Shown: positions 27,879-37,364 of the stretch, piece after piece
Layout: each line of letters begins with the position of its first letter
How positions within the stretch are numbered: the stretch's first letter is position 1
Source of the DNA: Deltaproteobacteria bacterium
Lineage (GTDB): Bacteria > Desulfobacterota > DSM-4660 > Desulfatiglandales > HGW-15
Direction of reading: 5' to 3'
Assembly: GCA_016932235.1 (NCBI GenBank)
Contig: JAFGDF010000242.1
Span: forward strand, 1-64,000
DNA: 64,000 nt
Made by a program: the position numbers and the translations under genes
The notes under the pieces: generated by a model
What the model saw: only the letters and a program-made list of their open reading frames with translations
Databases searched by the model: none
What the model was told of the DNA's origin: nothing

Positions 27879-28535
27879 TCAGAGAGGATATCCTATTCGT
27901 TCCAACAGTTGAAGGGAATTGGATAAGAGTGTTTTCAGGTAATGGGACGGCAATCCCGCTCCTTCAACGACCTTTTTTGCAAAATTCTCCGTCATTGGAT
28001 CACCAATGGAATGAGTATCCGAATTGAGAACAAGCCTTGCGCCGCAATCAACAGACAATCGCGCCACATGTCCGTTTGAAAGGCTGTGGCCTTTTCGGGA
28101 TGTCAGTTCAAGAAATACTTCCTTTTTGGCTGCAAGTTTAACTTCCTCCTCGGAGATTAATCCCGGATGTGCCAGTATATCCGCGCCGGCTTCAATTGCA
28201 GCCCTGTTAGTTCCCTCGGGTACCGGTTCCACAACGCTTTCACCATGAACCACAATGAGCTTTGCTCCAAGCTCCCTGGCTTTATTAACGTAGGCGGCTA
28301 TTAAATCAGGCGGTACGAAAGTAAGTTCAATGCCCGGAATCACTTTTACAGGCTGAGACCCATTCAGTTCCGCGGCAAATTTGACAATATTTGTTATGAT
28401 AAAATCAAGGTTGGAAGGGTCGGCATGATCCGTGATTCCAACAGCGGAATAACCAAGCACTTCGAACCTTCTAACAAGTTCCGACGGAATAAGTTCCCCA
28501 TCGCTGAATAGAGAATGTGTATGCATATCTATCAT
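27879..28535 (-). CDS. PHP-domain phosphoesterase (histidinol-phosphatase-like)
   Basis: Compact 218-aa PHP protein: MIDMHTHSLFSDGELIPSEL at the start, VGITDHADPSN near residue 32, VIPGIELTFVP (~64), DILAHPGLIS (~118) and LVLNSDTHSIGDPM (~169) give the metal-binding set. Family members hydrolyse phosphoesters; histidinol phosphatase activity is possible, but no his genes are near. It lies 10 nt from the DUF151 gene on the same strand, so the two are probably cotranscribed. Confidence 0.85.
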   Translation of the reverse strand: MIDMHTHSLFSDGELIPSELVRRFEVLGYSAVGITDHADPSNLDFIITNIVKFAAELNGSQPVKVIPGIELTFVPPDLIAAYVNKARELGAKLIVVHGESVVEPVPEGTNRAAIEAGADILAHPGLISEEEVKLAAKKEVFLELTSRKGHSLSNGHVARLSVDCGARLVLNSDTHSIGDPMTENFAKKVVEGAGLPSHYLKTLLSNSLQLLERIGYPL

Positions 28536-28545
28536 TTTTAATATC

Positions 28546-29043
28546 TCACATCTTATATTTTCCGAAGTCCTCGGGATTCAGCCTTTCCAGTATATCCTGC
28601 CATTTTTTTCCCTGTTCTGATTTATCCTCGGGCTCGGCCTTTAGATCAATCTGTCTCGACTTATCTATCACTTCCTCAGCCACAAAAATAGGCGCGTCCA
28701 CCCTGAGGGAAAGCGCCAGAGCATCACTGGGTCTGGCATCTATGGTCATTTCCTTGCCCTTGTGCGAAACATGGATCAGGGCGTAATAGGTATTGCTTTT
28801 CAGATCACAGACCTCTATCTTGATAACCTTCACATCAATCATTTCAAGTATGTTTTTCAATAAATCATGGGTCATTGGTCTTGAAAATTGAATACCCTCA
28901 AGTTCGCTTGCAATTGCCGTTGCCTCAAGCAGACCTATCCATATTGGCAGGGTCTTTTGACCGTCTATCTCTTTTAAAATAACTATAGGGCTGTTTGTTA
29001 ACGGGTCCACGGTTAATCCTGAAATGATCATGGGCTTAAACAT
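28546..29043 (-). CDS. Bifunctional nuclease family protein (DUF151)
   Basis: The 165-aa protein fits DUF151: it opens with MFKPMIISGLTVDPLTNSPI, has LPIWIGLLEATAIASEL near residue 34, THDLLKNILE (~58) and the signature DARPSDALALSLRVDAPIFV near 101. Homologues are reported as nucleases of moderate activity. I chose ATG at 29043 since GGGGAGGT precedes it by 6 nt; the open frame to 29076 adds 11 poorly conserved residues. Probably cytoplasmic. Confidence 0.9.
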   Translation of the reverse strand: MFKPMIISGLTVDPLTNSPIVILKEIDGQKTLPIWIGLLEATAIASELEGIQFSRPMTHDLLKNILEMIDVKVIKIEVCDLKSNTYYALIHVSHKGKEMTIDARPSDALALSLRVDAPIFVAEEVIDKSRQIDLKAEPEDKSEQGKKWQDILERLNPEDFGKYKM

Positions 29044-29250
29044 GCACACCTCCCCGAATCTTTTAAAATTACGCATATATCATTAAACATACCAACTCTT
29101 TTGTCAATACAAGTTTATGAAATACATTTAAATCATAGCTGGAAATTTTCCACGCTATGATATATAAATATTTTTTTGGTACATCGTAAAAAAAGTTTGT
29201 TTATCGTCGCTATCTTTTCTTTTTACTATAATTTGCAGGCCGAGATAATA

Positions 29251-31818
29251 ATGTCAGATGTGAATGAAGAAATATTATATCCATACGTGCTCGACTATAA
29301 ACCCAAACTATTTTTTAACTGGATACTCTATCAGCTTTTTAAAAGAGTCGACATCGACAACAGCATGAAGAATTCCCTGAAGGAGATGCAGAGAAAAGGA
29401 ACAGTTGTCTATGCCAGCAAATACAAAGGATTGCTTGATTACATACTCTATCATGATGTTTACCGAAGGAAGCGTCTTCCATATCCCAAGATTACCTTTG
29501 ATCTCAATCTGTCTCTCGCTTTACCATTTTCCAGGCTAATACGGGTTCTTCTGTCTCAGACTTCCTGCTTTGTAAAATATGGCAAGATCCCAAGCCCTTA
29601 CACAACCGGTTTTTATAAAAAAGCCATACAGCAAAAAAAAGTTGCCCTGATCTCTCTCATCGATCCAAAAAGTTTTATTAAATCCTTCATTTACGCAAGG
29701 AAGGATCACCTCCAATTCCTTATTGAAACACAGAAAGATATGGAGATGCCGATTTTTATCGTTCCTCAGCTTACTCTCCTGCAGAAAGACCCTGAAAAGG
29801 AAGACAAGAGCCTCAGCAGCATGATCTTCGGATATAGAGATCACATGAGTGTTTTTCGGAAGATCGCGTTGTTTTTTCGCAACTATTGCCGCGCGTACAT
29901 CGACTTTGGCAAGCCTCTAAATCTAAAAGAGTATCTGGAAAATCAGCCTCCCTCCAGACCGATTGAAGATATGGCCTCTGAGCTAAGGCAGATGCTTATT
30001 GAACGTATAGATAATCAGAAGAGAATCATCCTGGGGCCTATAATGAAATCGCGGCAGCAGCTCAAAGAAATGGTCCTTACAGATAAAAAGGTTGTGGAAC
30101 AGATCGAACGAATGGCCGCAGGGGAACCGAAAAAACTCAAAGAATTGCGAAAAAAAGCGGGTGAATATTTTGAGGAGATTGCCGCTGATTTTAGTATGCT
30201 CTACATCGGGTTTTTCAGAAAGGCATTGAAATGGTTCTGGAACAAGCTTTATGAGGGGATTGAGGTTGATCCGGCAGGTTCGGCTAAGGTTAGAGAATGG
30301 GCGAGAAAGGGACCGCTGATCTATATCCCCTCTCACAAAAGCCATATCGATTACCTTGTATTGAACAATGCGTTATTTGACCATCATATGCATCTGCCCA
30401 GGATCGCGGCAGGTCAGAATCTCGCGTTCTGGCCGATGGGTCATATCTTCAGAAAATGCGGTGCATTCTTTATCCGCAGATCCTTCAAAGGAGCAAAACT
30501 CTATTCAGAGGTTTTTTCAAGATATATCAAGATTCTCCTGCAAGAAGGCCATCCGATTGAATTCTACATAGAGGGAGGTCGAAGCCGGAATGGCAAACTT
30601 GTTTTTCCAAAAACAGGGTTTCTCTCCATCCTCCTGCAGGCATATAAAGAAGGCTTTTGCAGGGATCTGATCTTTGTTCCAACATCCATTATCTATGATA
30701 GGATCATGGAGGAAAAAGCGTACCTTAATGAGTTAAACGGAGGCACAAAAGAGAAAGAGAATATCAAACAGGTTATAAAAGCAGGACGTTTTCTTAAGAA
30801 AAGATATGGTAAGATATACATTGGATTTAATGAACCTTTTTCCCTCAGAGAATACCTCTCAGGCACAGGAAAAATCGAGAGGAACGTTCCCCGTGATCTT
30901 GCATTGTATATGGTGAAAGCGATAAATGAAGTTTCTGTGGTCACACCCCTTTCACTTGTATCCACTGCAATTCTGACCGCTCATCGTCGAGGATTCAATA
31001 TCTCATGGCTCATGGAAACCATTGGTATTTATATGGACTTTCTGAAAAGAGAAAAGGCGCCGATCGCCAATTCCCTGAATGACCCAGATTCAGCCGTCCA
31101 GGACACCATTTCACTCCTCATGAACCTGAAGATCGTAAACTTTATGGAAGACGCACCAGGTGATGAAGAGATATTCTACTATGTTGAAGATGAGAGGAAG
31201 ATGGAACTGGAATATTATAAGAACAACATCATCCATTTTTTCATCCATCATTCATTTGTAGCCACCTCATTTTTAACCGGAAAGGATGAGGCAAAAGAAA
31301 AATCATCAGTGATCGCGGATTATATGTTTCTTAAATACTGCATGGAAAATGAATTTGTTTTCTATGATGATAAGGATGTGGATGAAAAAATACATTTGAT
31401 AATAGAGTATTTTCAAGGTCTTGGATATCTAAGTTATGCGTCGCTCGACAAAGGCTACAAATTAACCAAACTCGGGTTTGAAAAATTCCCAATGTGGGCG
31501 GCCTTTGCCAGGACCTTTATAGAATCATACTGGATAGCGGCACAGGTCATCTGCAATCAAAAACAAAACCCATTGAAAGGAGCTAATCTATTGAAATCAA
31601 TCACTTATATGGGAAAAAGATTTCATAAAATGGGGATAGTCGACCATGTCGGAGCGCTTTCCCAGATAAATTTTCAAAACGCGGTGAACTGCATAAACAA
31701 AAAGGCGCTCAGCTGCGACAGCAGGACCTTTCCATCGGATACTAGCTCACCGTTCGAAAACCTTTCATATTTCACATCGCGTTTGTATGACTTTTCCCAT
31801 TTCAGCCCCCACAGATAA
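29251..31818 (+). CDS. plsB: PlsB-type glycerol-3-phosphate acyltransferase
   Basis: PlsB transfers an acyl chain to sn-glycerol 3-phosphate, the first step of phospholipid synthesis, at the inner membrane. Catalytic block I is SHKSHIDYLV (HX4D, ~residue 358), with NLAFWPMGHIFRKCGAFFIR (~389), FYIEGGRSRNGKLVFPKTG (~440) and LIFVPTSIIYDR (~475) as further blocks. The first ~260 residues look like a second, degenerate acyltransferase fold in which VYASKYKGLLDYI lacks the catalytic His. At 855 aa it is close to the E. coli enzyme. I chose ATG 29251 over TTG 29176. Strongly supported as a PlsB relative. Confidence 0.88.
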   Translation: MSDVNEEILYPYVLDYKPKLFFNWILYQLFKRVDIDNSMKNSLKEMQRKGTVVYASKYKGLLDYILYHDVYRRKRLPYPKITFDLNLSLALPFSRLIRVLLSQTSCFVKYGKIPSPYTTGFYKKAIQQKKVALISLIDPKSFIKSFIYARKDHLQFLIETQKDMEMPIFIVPQLTLLQKDPEKEDKSLSSMIFGYRDHMSVFRKIALFFRNYCRAYIDFGKPLNLKEYLENQPPSRPIEDMASELRQMLIERIDNQKRIILGPIMKSRQQLKEMVLTDKKVVEQIERMAAGEPKKLKELRKKAGEYFEEIAADFSMLYIGFFRKALKWFWNKLYEGIEVDPAGSAKVREWARKGPLIYIPSHKSHIDYLVLNNALFDHHMHLPRIAAGQNLAFWPMGHIFRKCGAFFIRRSFKGAKLYSEVFSRYIKILLQEGHPIEFYIEGGRSRNGKLVFPKTGFLSILLQAYKEGFCRDLIFVPTSIIYDRIMEEKAYLNELNGGTKEKENIKQVIKAGRFLKKRYGKIYIGFNEPFSLREYLSGTGKIERNVPRDLALYMVKAINEVSVVTPLSLVSTAILTAHRRGFNISWLMETIGIYMDFLKREKAPIANSLNDPDSAVQDTISLLMNLKIVNFMEDAPGDEEIFYYVEDERKMELEYYKNNIIHFFIHHSFVATSFLTGKDEAKEKSSVIADYMFLKYCMENEFVFYDDKDVDEKIHLIIEYFQGLGYLSYASLDKGYKLTKLGFEKFPMWAAFARTFIESYWIAAQVICNQKQNPLKGANLLKSITYMGKRFHKMGIVDHVGALSQINFQNAVNCINKKALSCDSRTFPSDTSSPFENLSYFTSRLYDFSHFSPHR

Positions 31819-31860
31819 TCTTCATGCATATTATAAGAACACTAAGTATCTTGGAATTCC

Positions 31861-32190
31861 TCATGAATCTCTCCTAAAAGGGATTATTTTCCCTGGTCTT
31901 GCCTCTTCTTCCCCTGTTCTGGGGCCTTCCAGAGAAGCATCATGATCACGATTCTTTGGAGTCCTTTTAACCGCTTTGATGGTTATCGGCACACCACCCA
32001 TCGTGAAAGGTTCTCCGCTGATGTATTCTTCTCTTAAAATCCATGTTACTGGTTGAGGTGGCATTGTTAGCAACAAGAAAGTGACATGATACCAGCCCTT
32101 TTTTATATCGGGTTCAATAGCTTCTATGCGTGCATACATCGCGGGTTCATTTTGATAACTTATGAGGACTACGGATCCTTCAGTGTTCAT
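31861..32190 (-). CDS. Conserved-looking hypothetical protein
   Basis: A 109-aa protein, ATG at 32190 with GGAGAAAAA ahead. It has a beta-rich body (VVLISYQNEPAMYARIEAIE, then WYHVTFLLLTMPPQPVTWIL) and a disordered, charged tail (TPKNRDHDASLEGPRTGEEE). The ending GKIIPFRR recalls a docking tail. No domain recognised. On the same strand as the small cysteine-rich gene at 32334, with repeat copy 3 between them. Confidence 0.7.
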   Translation of the reverse strand: MNTEGSVVLISYQNEPAMYARIEAIEPDIKKGWYHVTFLLLTMPPQPVTWILREEYISGEPFTMGGVPITIKAVKRTPKNRDHDASLEGPRTGEEEARPGKIIPFRRDS

Positions 32191-32297
32191 TTTTTCTCCA
32201 TCTTGAGCAGTTTACCGAACGTTGCCCGACAAACCGCTATAATGAATAAGATCGGACATAATTATCGCGAAAGCACAAATAAAATCTAAATCTTACG

Positions 32298-32330
32298 AGG
32301 AGAGTGTCGGATACAGTCCGACAGTCTCCT
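32298..32330. repeat. Inverted repeat at a stop codon (copy 3)
   Basis: AGGAGAGTGTCGGA (32298-32311) faces TCCGACAGTCTCCT (32317-32330) around the loop TACAG, with one mismatch. The element and its left flank (AAATCTT) match copy 1 at 3431-3471. It ends 3 nt before the TGA of the minus-strand gene 32334-32531. Confidence 0.7.
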
Positions 32331-32333
32331 AGA

Positions 32334-32531
32334 TCAATAGAACCTTTCCTTGTAGTTCGGGCACTTGTAGCCGGGAGGGGTTGGGCTGGCATTTTCAACC
32401 CATTTTCCATCTTCGTAACAACCGTCTTCACTGAATATGCAGACGTTTGATAAGGCACTTCTCAGGATGGCGGGCTCGTTATCCCCTTTGGCGATATAAT
32501 ATCTACAGTTCCAGCAGCAATCCTTTGCCAT
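32334..32531 (-). CDS. Small cysteine-rich protein
   Basis: A 65-aa protein with six cysteines, beginning MAKDCCWNCRYYIAKGDNEP and ending GYKCPNYKERF. The CX2C-type spacing and the later single cysteines suggest a metal-binding (zinc or iron-sulfur) fold. It lacks a known family, and its ribosome-binding site is weak. Downstream of it are repeat copy 3 and another small gene on the same strand. Confidence 0.6.
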   Translation of the reverse strand: MAKDCCWNCRYYIAKGDNEPAILRSALSNVCIFSEDGCYEDGKWVENASPTPPGYKCPNYKERFY

Positions 32532-32672
32532 TGCATCGCATCCGGATAAAGGGAATCATATCGATTTTATTCTTCATGACCCCTCTTATTTTTATATTTA
32601 TTTATCTCAGATAATAACACCATTTTTTCTAGAATGGCACTTCTTTTTGACATGAGGTAATGAAAAAAAATT

Positions 32673-32697
32673 AAATCCAGTAAAAACCGGATTTTTT
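32673..32697. terminator. Hairpin with flanking T-tract in the hdrA upstream region
   Basis: AAATCC and GGATTT pair, with an inner GT/AC, and TTTTTTC follows on the plus strand (T-rich also on the minus strand). No gene on either strand ends near it, so it could be an attenuator in the leader of the downstream operon or a bidirectional terminator. The rest of 32532-32877 shows TTGACA-like boxes at 32647 and 32699 and no gene. Confidence 0.4.
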
Positions 32698-32698
32698 C

Positions 32699-32724
32699 TT
32701 GACACTGCCATAACCGGTATGGCA
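32699..32724 (+). promoter_or_regulatory. TTGACA box with overlapping dyad operator
   Basis: TTGACA at 32699-32704 is followed by the dyad TGCCATAACCGGTATGGCA (32706-32724), whose outer seven base pairs are perfect. No good -10 box follows at 16-18 nt. The dyad is a plausible regulator-binding site for the hdrA-mvhD-metV-metF operon starting 154 nt downstream. Confidence 0.4.
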
Positions 32725-32877
32725 TGAAACATAGCCGTAGCAACAGAGCGTAAAAATTACCCAAACGGGACGAATTACCTTCGCAACGCCTTCCGCCTAT
32801 TATTTTTACTTGATACTCTCCGTTTGTAAATTGGACATTATTAGTTGGACGCAAATGTAAATAACAGGAGTAATAAA

Positions 32878-35800
32878 ATGCCCAGGGATACAAAAAAAGG
32901 TTCCGTAATGGTCATCGGTGCTGGAATAGCAGGTATTCAGGCCTCCTTGGATCTGGCTGATTCAGGATACCTGGTCCATCTGATCGAAAAAAAATCCGCC
33001 ATTGGCGGTATAATGGCACAGCTGGATAAAACATTCCCCACCAACGATTGCTCCATGTGCATCATCTCACCCAAACTTGTTGAATGCGGCAGGCATCTTA
33101 ACATAGACCTTCACACAATGACAGAAGTCCTGGCGGTGGAAGGAAAATCCGGGAACTTCAGGGTTCGACTGCTGGAAAAACCAAGATTCATAGATATTTC
33201 AAAGTGCACGTCTTGCGGCGAATGCGCCAAGGCATGTCCTATCGAAGTTCCGGACCTTTTCAACGAGAGACTTGATAAAAGGCATGCGGCCTATAAACTA
33301 TACCCCCAGGCCATGCCCAGCGCATTTGCTATTGATAAAAGAGGTACAGCTCCCTGTAAAGCGACCTGCCCCGCGCATGTCAGTATTCAGGGATATGTGG
33401 CGCTGATCAATCAGGGGAAGTATCGCGAAGCCCTGGAACTTTTTAAAAAGGATCATCCCTTCCCGGCCATATGCGGCCGTGTATGCCATCATCCTTGTGA
33501 AGCGGAATGCACGAGAGGTTCAGTTGATGCGCCGATCTCCATACAGTATCTTCACCGATTTCTGGCTGATACGGAGCTCAAGGAAAAAAACAGGTATGTC
33601 CCTGAAGTCGCTGAAAAGAAAAACGAGAAAATAGCCGTCATCGGTTCGGGACCGGCAGGACTTACGGCGGCATACTGCCTTGCAAGAGAAGGCTATCAGG
33701 TCTCTGTCTTTGAGAAACTGTCTGTCGCCGGAGGAATGATGTCCGTTGGTATCCCTGAATACAGGCTTCCAAGAGACATAATATCCGCCGAGATCCAGAC
33801 AATCAGGGATATGGGAGTCGAAATCAGAACCAATGCCGTCTTTGGAACAGACATTTCTCTGGAAAGCCTGAAGAAAGACGGCTTTGAAGCTGTTTTCCTG
33901 GCTACCGGCTTGCACCTCAGCCGCAGATTGAATGTGGAAGGTGAAGAGCTTCCTGGAGTGCTTAAAGGCGTGGATTTGCTTAGGGACGCATCCCTGGGTA
34001 ATAGGGTGGAAATCGGAAGAGACGTGTCAGTCATCGGTGGCGGCAATGTCGCCATAGACGTTGCTCTCACTGCCAAACGCCTGGGAGCAAAGGAGGTCAC
34101 CCTTGTCTGTCTGGAAAAACGGGAAGAGATGCCAGCCTGGGATTACGAGATAGAAGAGGCGCTTGAAGAAGGCATCAAGGTCATAAACAGTCTCGGACCG
34201 AAAAGATTTATCGGGGAAAACGGACGGCTCACAGGAATAGAATTTATGTCATGTACCTCCGTTTTCGATGATCAGTGCGTTTTTAATCCCCGGTATGACG
34301 AATCAGACCTGACGATGTTGGAATGTGATACGGCTATCGTAGCGATCGGACAAGCGGGTGATCTGTCCTTTGCAGACAAGGAAGGGATATCCATAACTCC
34401 AAGAGGAGGGATTGAAGCCGACTCCGTCACATTGCAAACGCCCCTGGAATGGGTTTTCGCGGGAGGAGATGCGGTTTATGGTCCCAAATCAGTCGTAGAG
34501 GCAGTTGCCTGTGGGAAAGAGGCTGCTGAAAGTATAATGAGGTACCTCGAAGGGAAAGATCTCAAGGAAAACAGGGAAAAAGACTGGTCGTTTGAAAGAC
34601 CTGATACGTCGGACAGAAATATTCTGCCACGAGTCCCCATGCGAAAGCTGCCTCTTTCTGAGAGGGATAGAAACTTCCGTGAAATATCCCTGGGATTCAG
34701 CGAGGAAGAGGCCAGGGAAGAATCCCGCAGGTGTCTTGAATGCGGCATATGCTCCGAGTGTTTTCAATGTGTTAAGGCCTGTCTCGCTAACGCGGTGGAT
34801 CATGATATGCGTCCAAGAGAATATACTGTCGAAGTGGGTGGAATAATACTCGCACCCGGTTATGAACCATTTGATCCGAGCAAATTTGACACATACGGTT
34901 ATTCAAGTCATCCCAATGTTGTCACAAGCATGGAATTTGAGCGCATTCTGTCCGCGTCCGGTCCTTTCGAAGGTCACCTGGTAAGGCCATCTGATCGCAA
35001 GGACCCTGAAAGAATAGCATGGATCCAGTGTGTGGGTTCCAGAGACCTTAACCGGTGCGACCACAGTTACTGTTCCGCCGTCTGCTGCATGTATGCAATC
35101 AAGGAGGCGGTGATCGCTAAAGAGCACAGCCCCAAAGAACTGGACACCACGATTTTTTACATGGACATGAGGACATATGGAAAGGACTTCGAAGAATATT
35201 TTGACCGGGCAAGGGATGAGCGTGGCGTTAATTTTATCCGTTCACGAATCCATTCAATTGACCCCATTGAGAATGACAATCTAAGTATTAGATATGTAAC
35301 GGAATATGGGGAGGTCAAGGAAGACACCTTTGACATGGTAGTCCTTTCCATAGGTCTTTCTCCGCCTGCCGATGTGATCGGGCTTGCAGAGAGGCTCGGT
35401 ATAAGGCTGAATGAACATCAATACGCATTGACCGACAGCTTCAATCCGGTGAGCACCACCAGGGACGGGATATACGTATGCGGTGTATTTCAGGGTCCCA
35501 AGGATATCCCCCATTCTGTAATGGAGGCTTCGGCCTCGGCAGCCGTATCGACACAGGTCCTTTCCAATGTCAGGGGAACCATGACACGGGTAAAGGAACT
35601 GCCTCCGGAGCTGGACGTCTCCGGTGAAGAACCCAGAATAGGCGTGTTTGTATGCAACTGCGGTATTAATATAGGCGGGGTCGCAGATGTCCCCGCCATA
35701 AGGGAATACGCCCGGACCCTTCCCGGCGTAATTCACGTGGAGGACAACCTGTTCACATGCTCCCAGGACACCCAGGACAAGATGAAGCAGGTTATCAAGG

Positions 35801-37308
35801 ATCAGAGAATAAACCGCGTTGTCGTAGCGTCCTGTTCAACCAGGACGCATGAACCCCTTTTCCAGGAAACAATCAGGGATGCGGGTTTGAATAAATACCT
35901 GTTTGAAATGGCCAATATCCGGGATCAGGATACATGGGTCCACATGAATGATCCTGAAAAAGCGACGGAGAAGGCAAAGGATCTTGTCCGAATGGCGGTC
36001 GCAAAAGCCGCCCTGGTTGAACCCCTTCCCCAGTTCAGCCTTAACGTGAAAAAGGAGGTCCTGGTTATAGGTGGCGGTGTAGCCGGAATGGAGGCGGCCA
36101 TAGGGGTGGCCCGTCAGGGCCACAAGGCTTATGTCGTTGAAAGAACTGGTGAACTTGGCGGTGTTGCCAGGAAGTTGAGAACAACGTGGAAAGGTGAGGA
36201 TATAGAAGAGTATCTCGACAGACTTATTGAAGAAATTAATGCCAACCCTAATATCGAATTATATATCGAATCAGAGATAGAATCTACAGTCGGCATAATA
36301 GGCAATTTTACGACCACAATCAGGTCCCGCCATGGGAAGACTCCACCTATATCCGTAGAACACGGCGCAACCATAATAGCGACCGGCGGTACCGAATACA
36401 GGCCTGTTGAATATCTCTACGGTGAGCACCCGGGAGTCATGACGCATCTCGATCTTGACGGTGCCATCAAGAAAATGGATAGCCGTGTCCGGGAAGCTAA
36501 AACCGCCGTGTTTATCCAATGTGTTGGATCAAGGATCCCTGAAAGACCATACTGCAGCAAGATATGCTGCACGCACAGTCTTGAGTCCGCACTGACCCTT
36601 AAGGAGATAAACCATGACATGCGGATATTTATTATTTACCGGGACCTTCGCGCGTACGGGTTCCGTGAGGATCTTTATCGAAAGGCAAGGGAAAAAGGCG
36701 TAGCCTTTATCAGGTATGAGCTAGATGATAAACCGAAAGTCACTTCGGATGATAGGGGATCTCTTTCCCTGGAGATAACTGACCATATACTCGGAAGGCC
36801 CATCAGAATAGCTCCGGACCTGGTTATTCTCGCTACGGCTATCATCCCCAATGAAAATAAAAAACTATTTGAGGCCTTTAAAGTGCCTGTTAATAATAAG
36901 GGGTTTCTGATCGAGGCCCACATGAAACTCAGACCGGTGGATTTCGCTTCTGAAGGCCTGTTTATGGCAGGGCTTGCCCATTACCCCAAACCCATAGATG
37001 AGAGCATAACTCAGGCAAAGGCTGCCGTGGCAAGGGCCATGACAATAGTCTCCAAAGATGTTATTGAACTGGGAGGCGTGGTGGCGGTTGTTAACCCGGA
37101 TCTGTGCGCGGTCTGCCTGACCTGCGTCAGGACATGTCCCTATGGCTCTCCCAAGATAGGAAGCGAAGGGCACGCGGTAATAGAACCCGCTGAATGCAGG
37201 GGATGCGGGGCATGCGTGGCAGAATGCCCCGGAAAGGCTATAAGCCTTCAGCATTTTACCGACCATCAAATTATTGCAAAGACTCGCGCATTGTTCACAG
37301 CACAATAA
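32878..37308 (+). CDS. HdrA fused to a GltD/NfnB-like NAD(P)H dehydrogenase module
   Basis: The 1476-aa protein starts as HdrA: FAD site VMVIGAGIAGIQASL (~10), the cysteine segment [19 protein letters not shown] (56-73), and a ferredoxin motif CTSCGECAKACP (110-121). An inserted block (~155-600) has the GltD-type Fe-S region CKATCPAHVSIQGYV with CGRVCHHPCEAEC, a second FAD site IGSGPAGLTAA (255-265) and an NAD(P) site VIGGGNVAIDVA (~385). HdrA then resumes, with another HdrA flavin module and two final ferredoxin motifs (CAVCLTCVRTCPYG and CRGCGACVAECPG). It probably oxidises or reduces NAD(P)H while bifurcating electrons to ferredoxin and, through MvhD, to MetV-MetF. ATG 32878 has AGGAG ahead. 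Confidence 0.9.
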   Translation: MPRDTKKGSVMVIGAGIAGIQASLDLADSGYLVHLIEKKSAIGGIMAQLDKTFPTNDCSMCIISPKLVECGRHLNIDLHTMTEVLAVEGKSGNFRVRLLEKPRFIDISKCTSCGECAKACPIEVPDLFNERLDKRHAAYKLYPQAMPSAFAIDKRGTAPCKATCPAHVSIQGYVALINQGKYREALELFKKDHPFPAICGRVCHHPCEAECTRGSVDAPISIQYLHRFLADTELKEKNRYVPEVAEKKNEKIAVIGSGPAGLTAAYCLAREGYQVSVFEKLSVAGGMMSVGIPEYRLPRDIISAEIQTIRDMGVEIRTNAVFGTDISLESLKKDGFEAVFLATGLHLSRRLNVEGEELPGVLKGVDLLRDASLGNRVEIGRDVSVIGGGNVAIDVALTAKRLGAKEVTLVCLEKREEMPAWDYEIEEALEEGIKVINSLGPKRFIGENGRLTGIEFMSCTSVFDDQCVFNPRYDESDLTMLECDTAIVAIGQAGDLSFADKEGISITPRGGIEADSVTLQTPLEWVFAGGDAVYGPKSVVEAVACGKEAAESIMRYLEGKDLKENREKDWSFERPDTSDRNILPRVPMRKLPLSERDRNFREISLGFSEEEAREESRRCLECGICSECFQCVKACLANAVDHDMRPREYTVEVGGIILAPGYEPFDPSKFDTYGYSSHPNVVTSMEFERILSASGPFEGHLVRPSDRKDPERIAWIQCVGSRDLNRCDHSYCSAVCCMYAIKEAVIAKEHSPKELDTTIFYMDMRTYGKDFEEYFDRARDERGVNFIRSRIHSIDPIENDNLSIRYVTEYGEVKEDTFDMVVLSIGLSPPADVIGLAERLGIRLNEHQYALTDSFNPVSTTRDGIYVCGVFQGPKDIPHSVMEASASAAVSTQVLSNVRGTMTRVKELPPELDVSGEEPRIGVFVCNCGINIGGVADVPAIREYARTLPGVIHVEDNLFTCSQDTQDKMKQVIKDQRINRVVVASCSTRTHEPLFQETIRDAGLNKYLFEMANIRDQDTWVHMNDPEKATEKAKDLVRMAVAKAALVEPLPQFSLNVKKEVLVIGGGVAGMEAAIGVARQGHKAYVVERTGELGGVARKLRTTWKGEDIEEYLDRLIEEINANPNIELYIESEIESTVGIIGNFTTTIRSRHGKTPPISVEHGATIIATGGTEYRPVEYLYGEHPGVMTHLDLDGAIKKMDSRVREAKTAVFIQCVGSRIPERPYCSKICCTHSLESALTLKEINHDMRIFIIYRDLRAYGFREDLYRKAREKGVAFIRYELDDKPKVTSDDRGSLSLEITDHILGRPIRIAPDLVILATAIIPNENKKLFEAFKVPVNNKGFLIEAHMKLRPVDFASEGLFMAGLAHYPKPIDESITQAKAAVARAMTIVSKDVIELGGVVAVVNPDLCAVCLTCVRTCPYGSPKIGSEGHAVIEPAECRGCGACVAECPGKAISLQHFTDHQIIAKTRALFTAQ

Positions 37309-37364
37309 TCATTGGAAGTTTTCATTTAAATTATTGATCTGTACTGATATTATAAGGAGGACAT

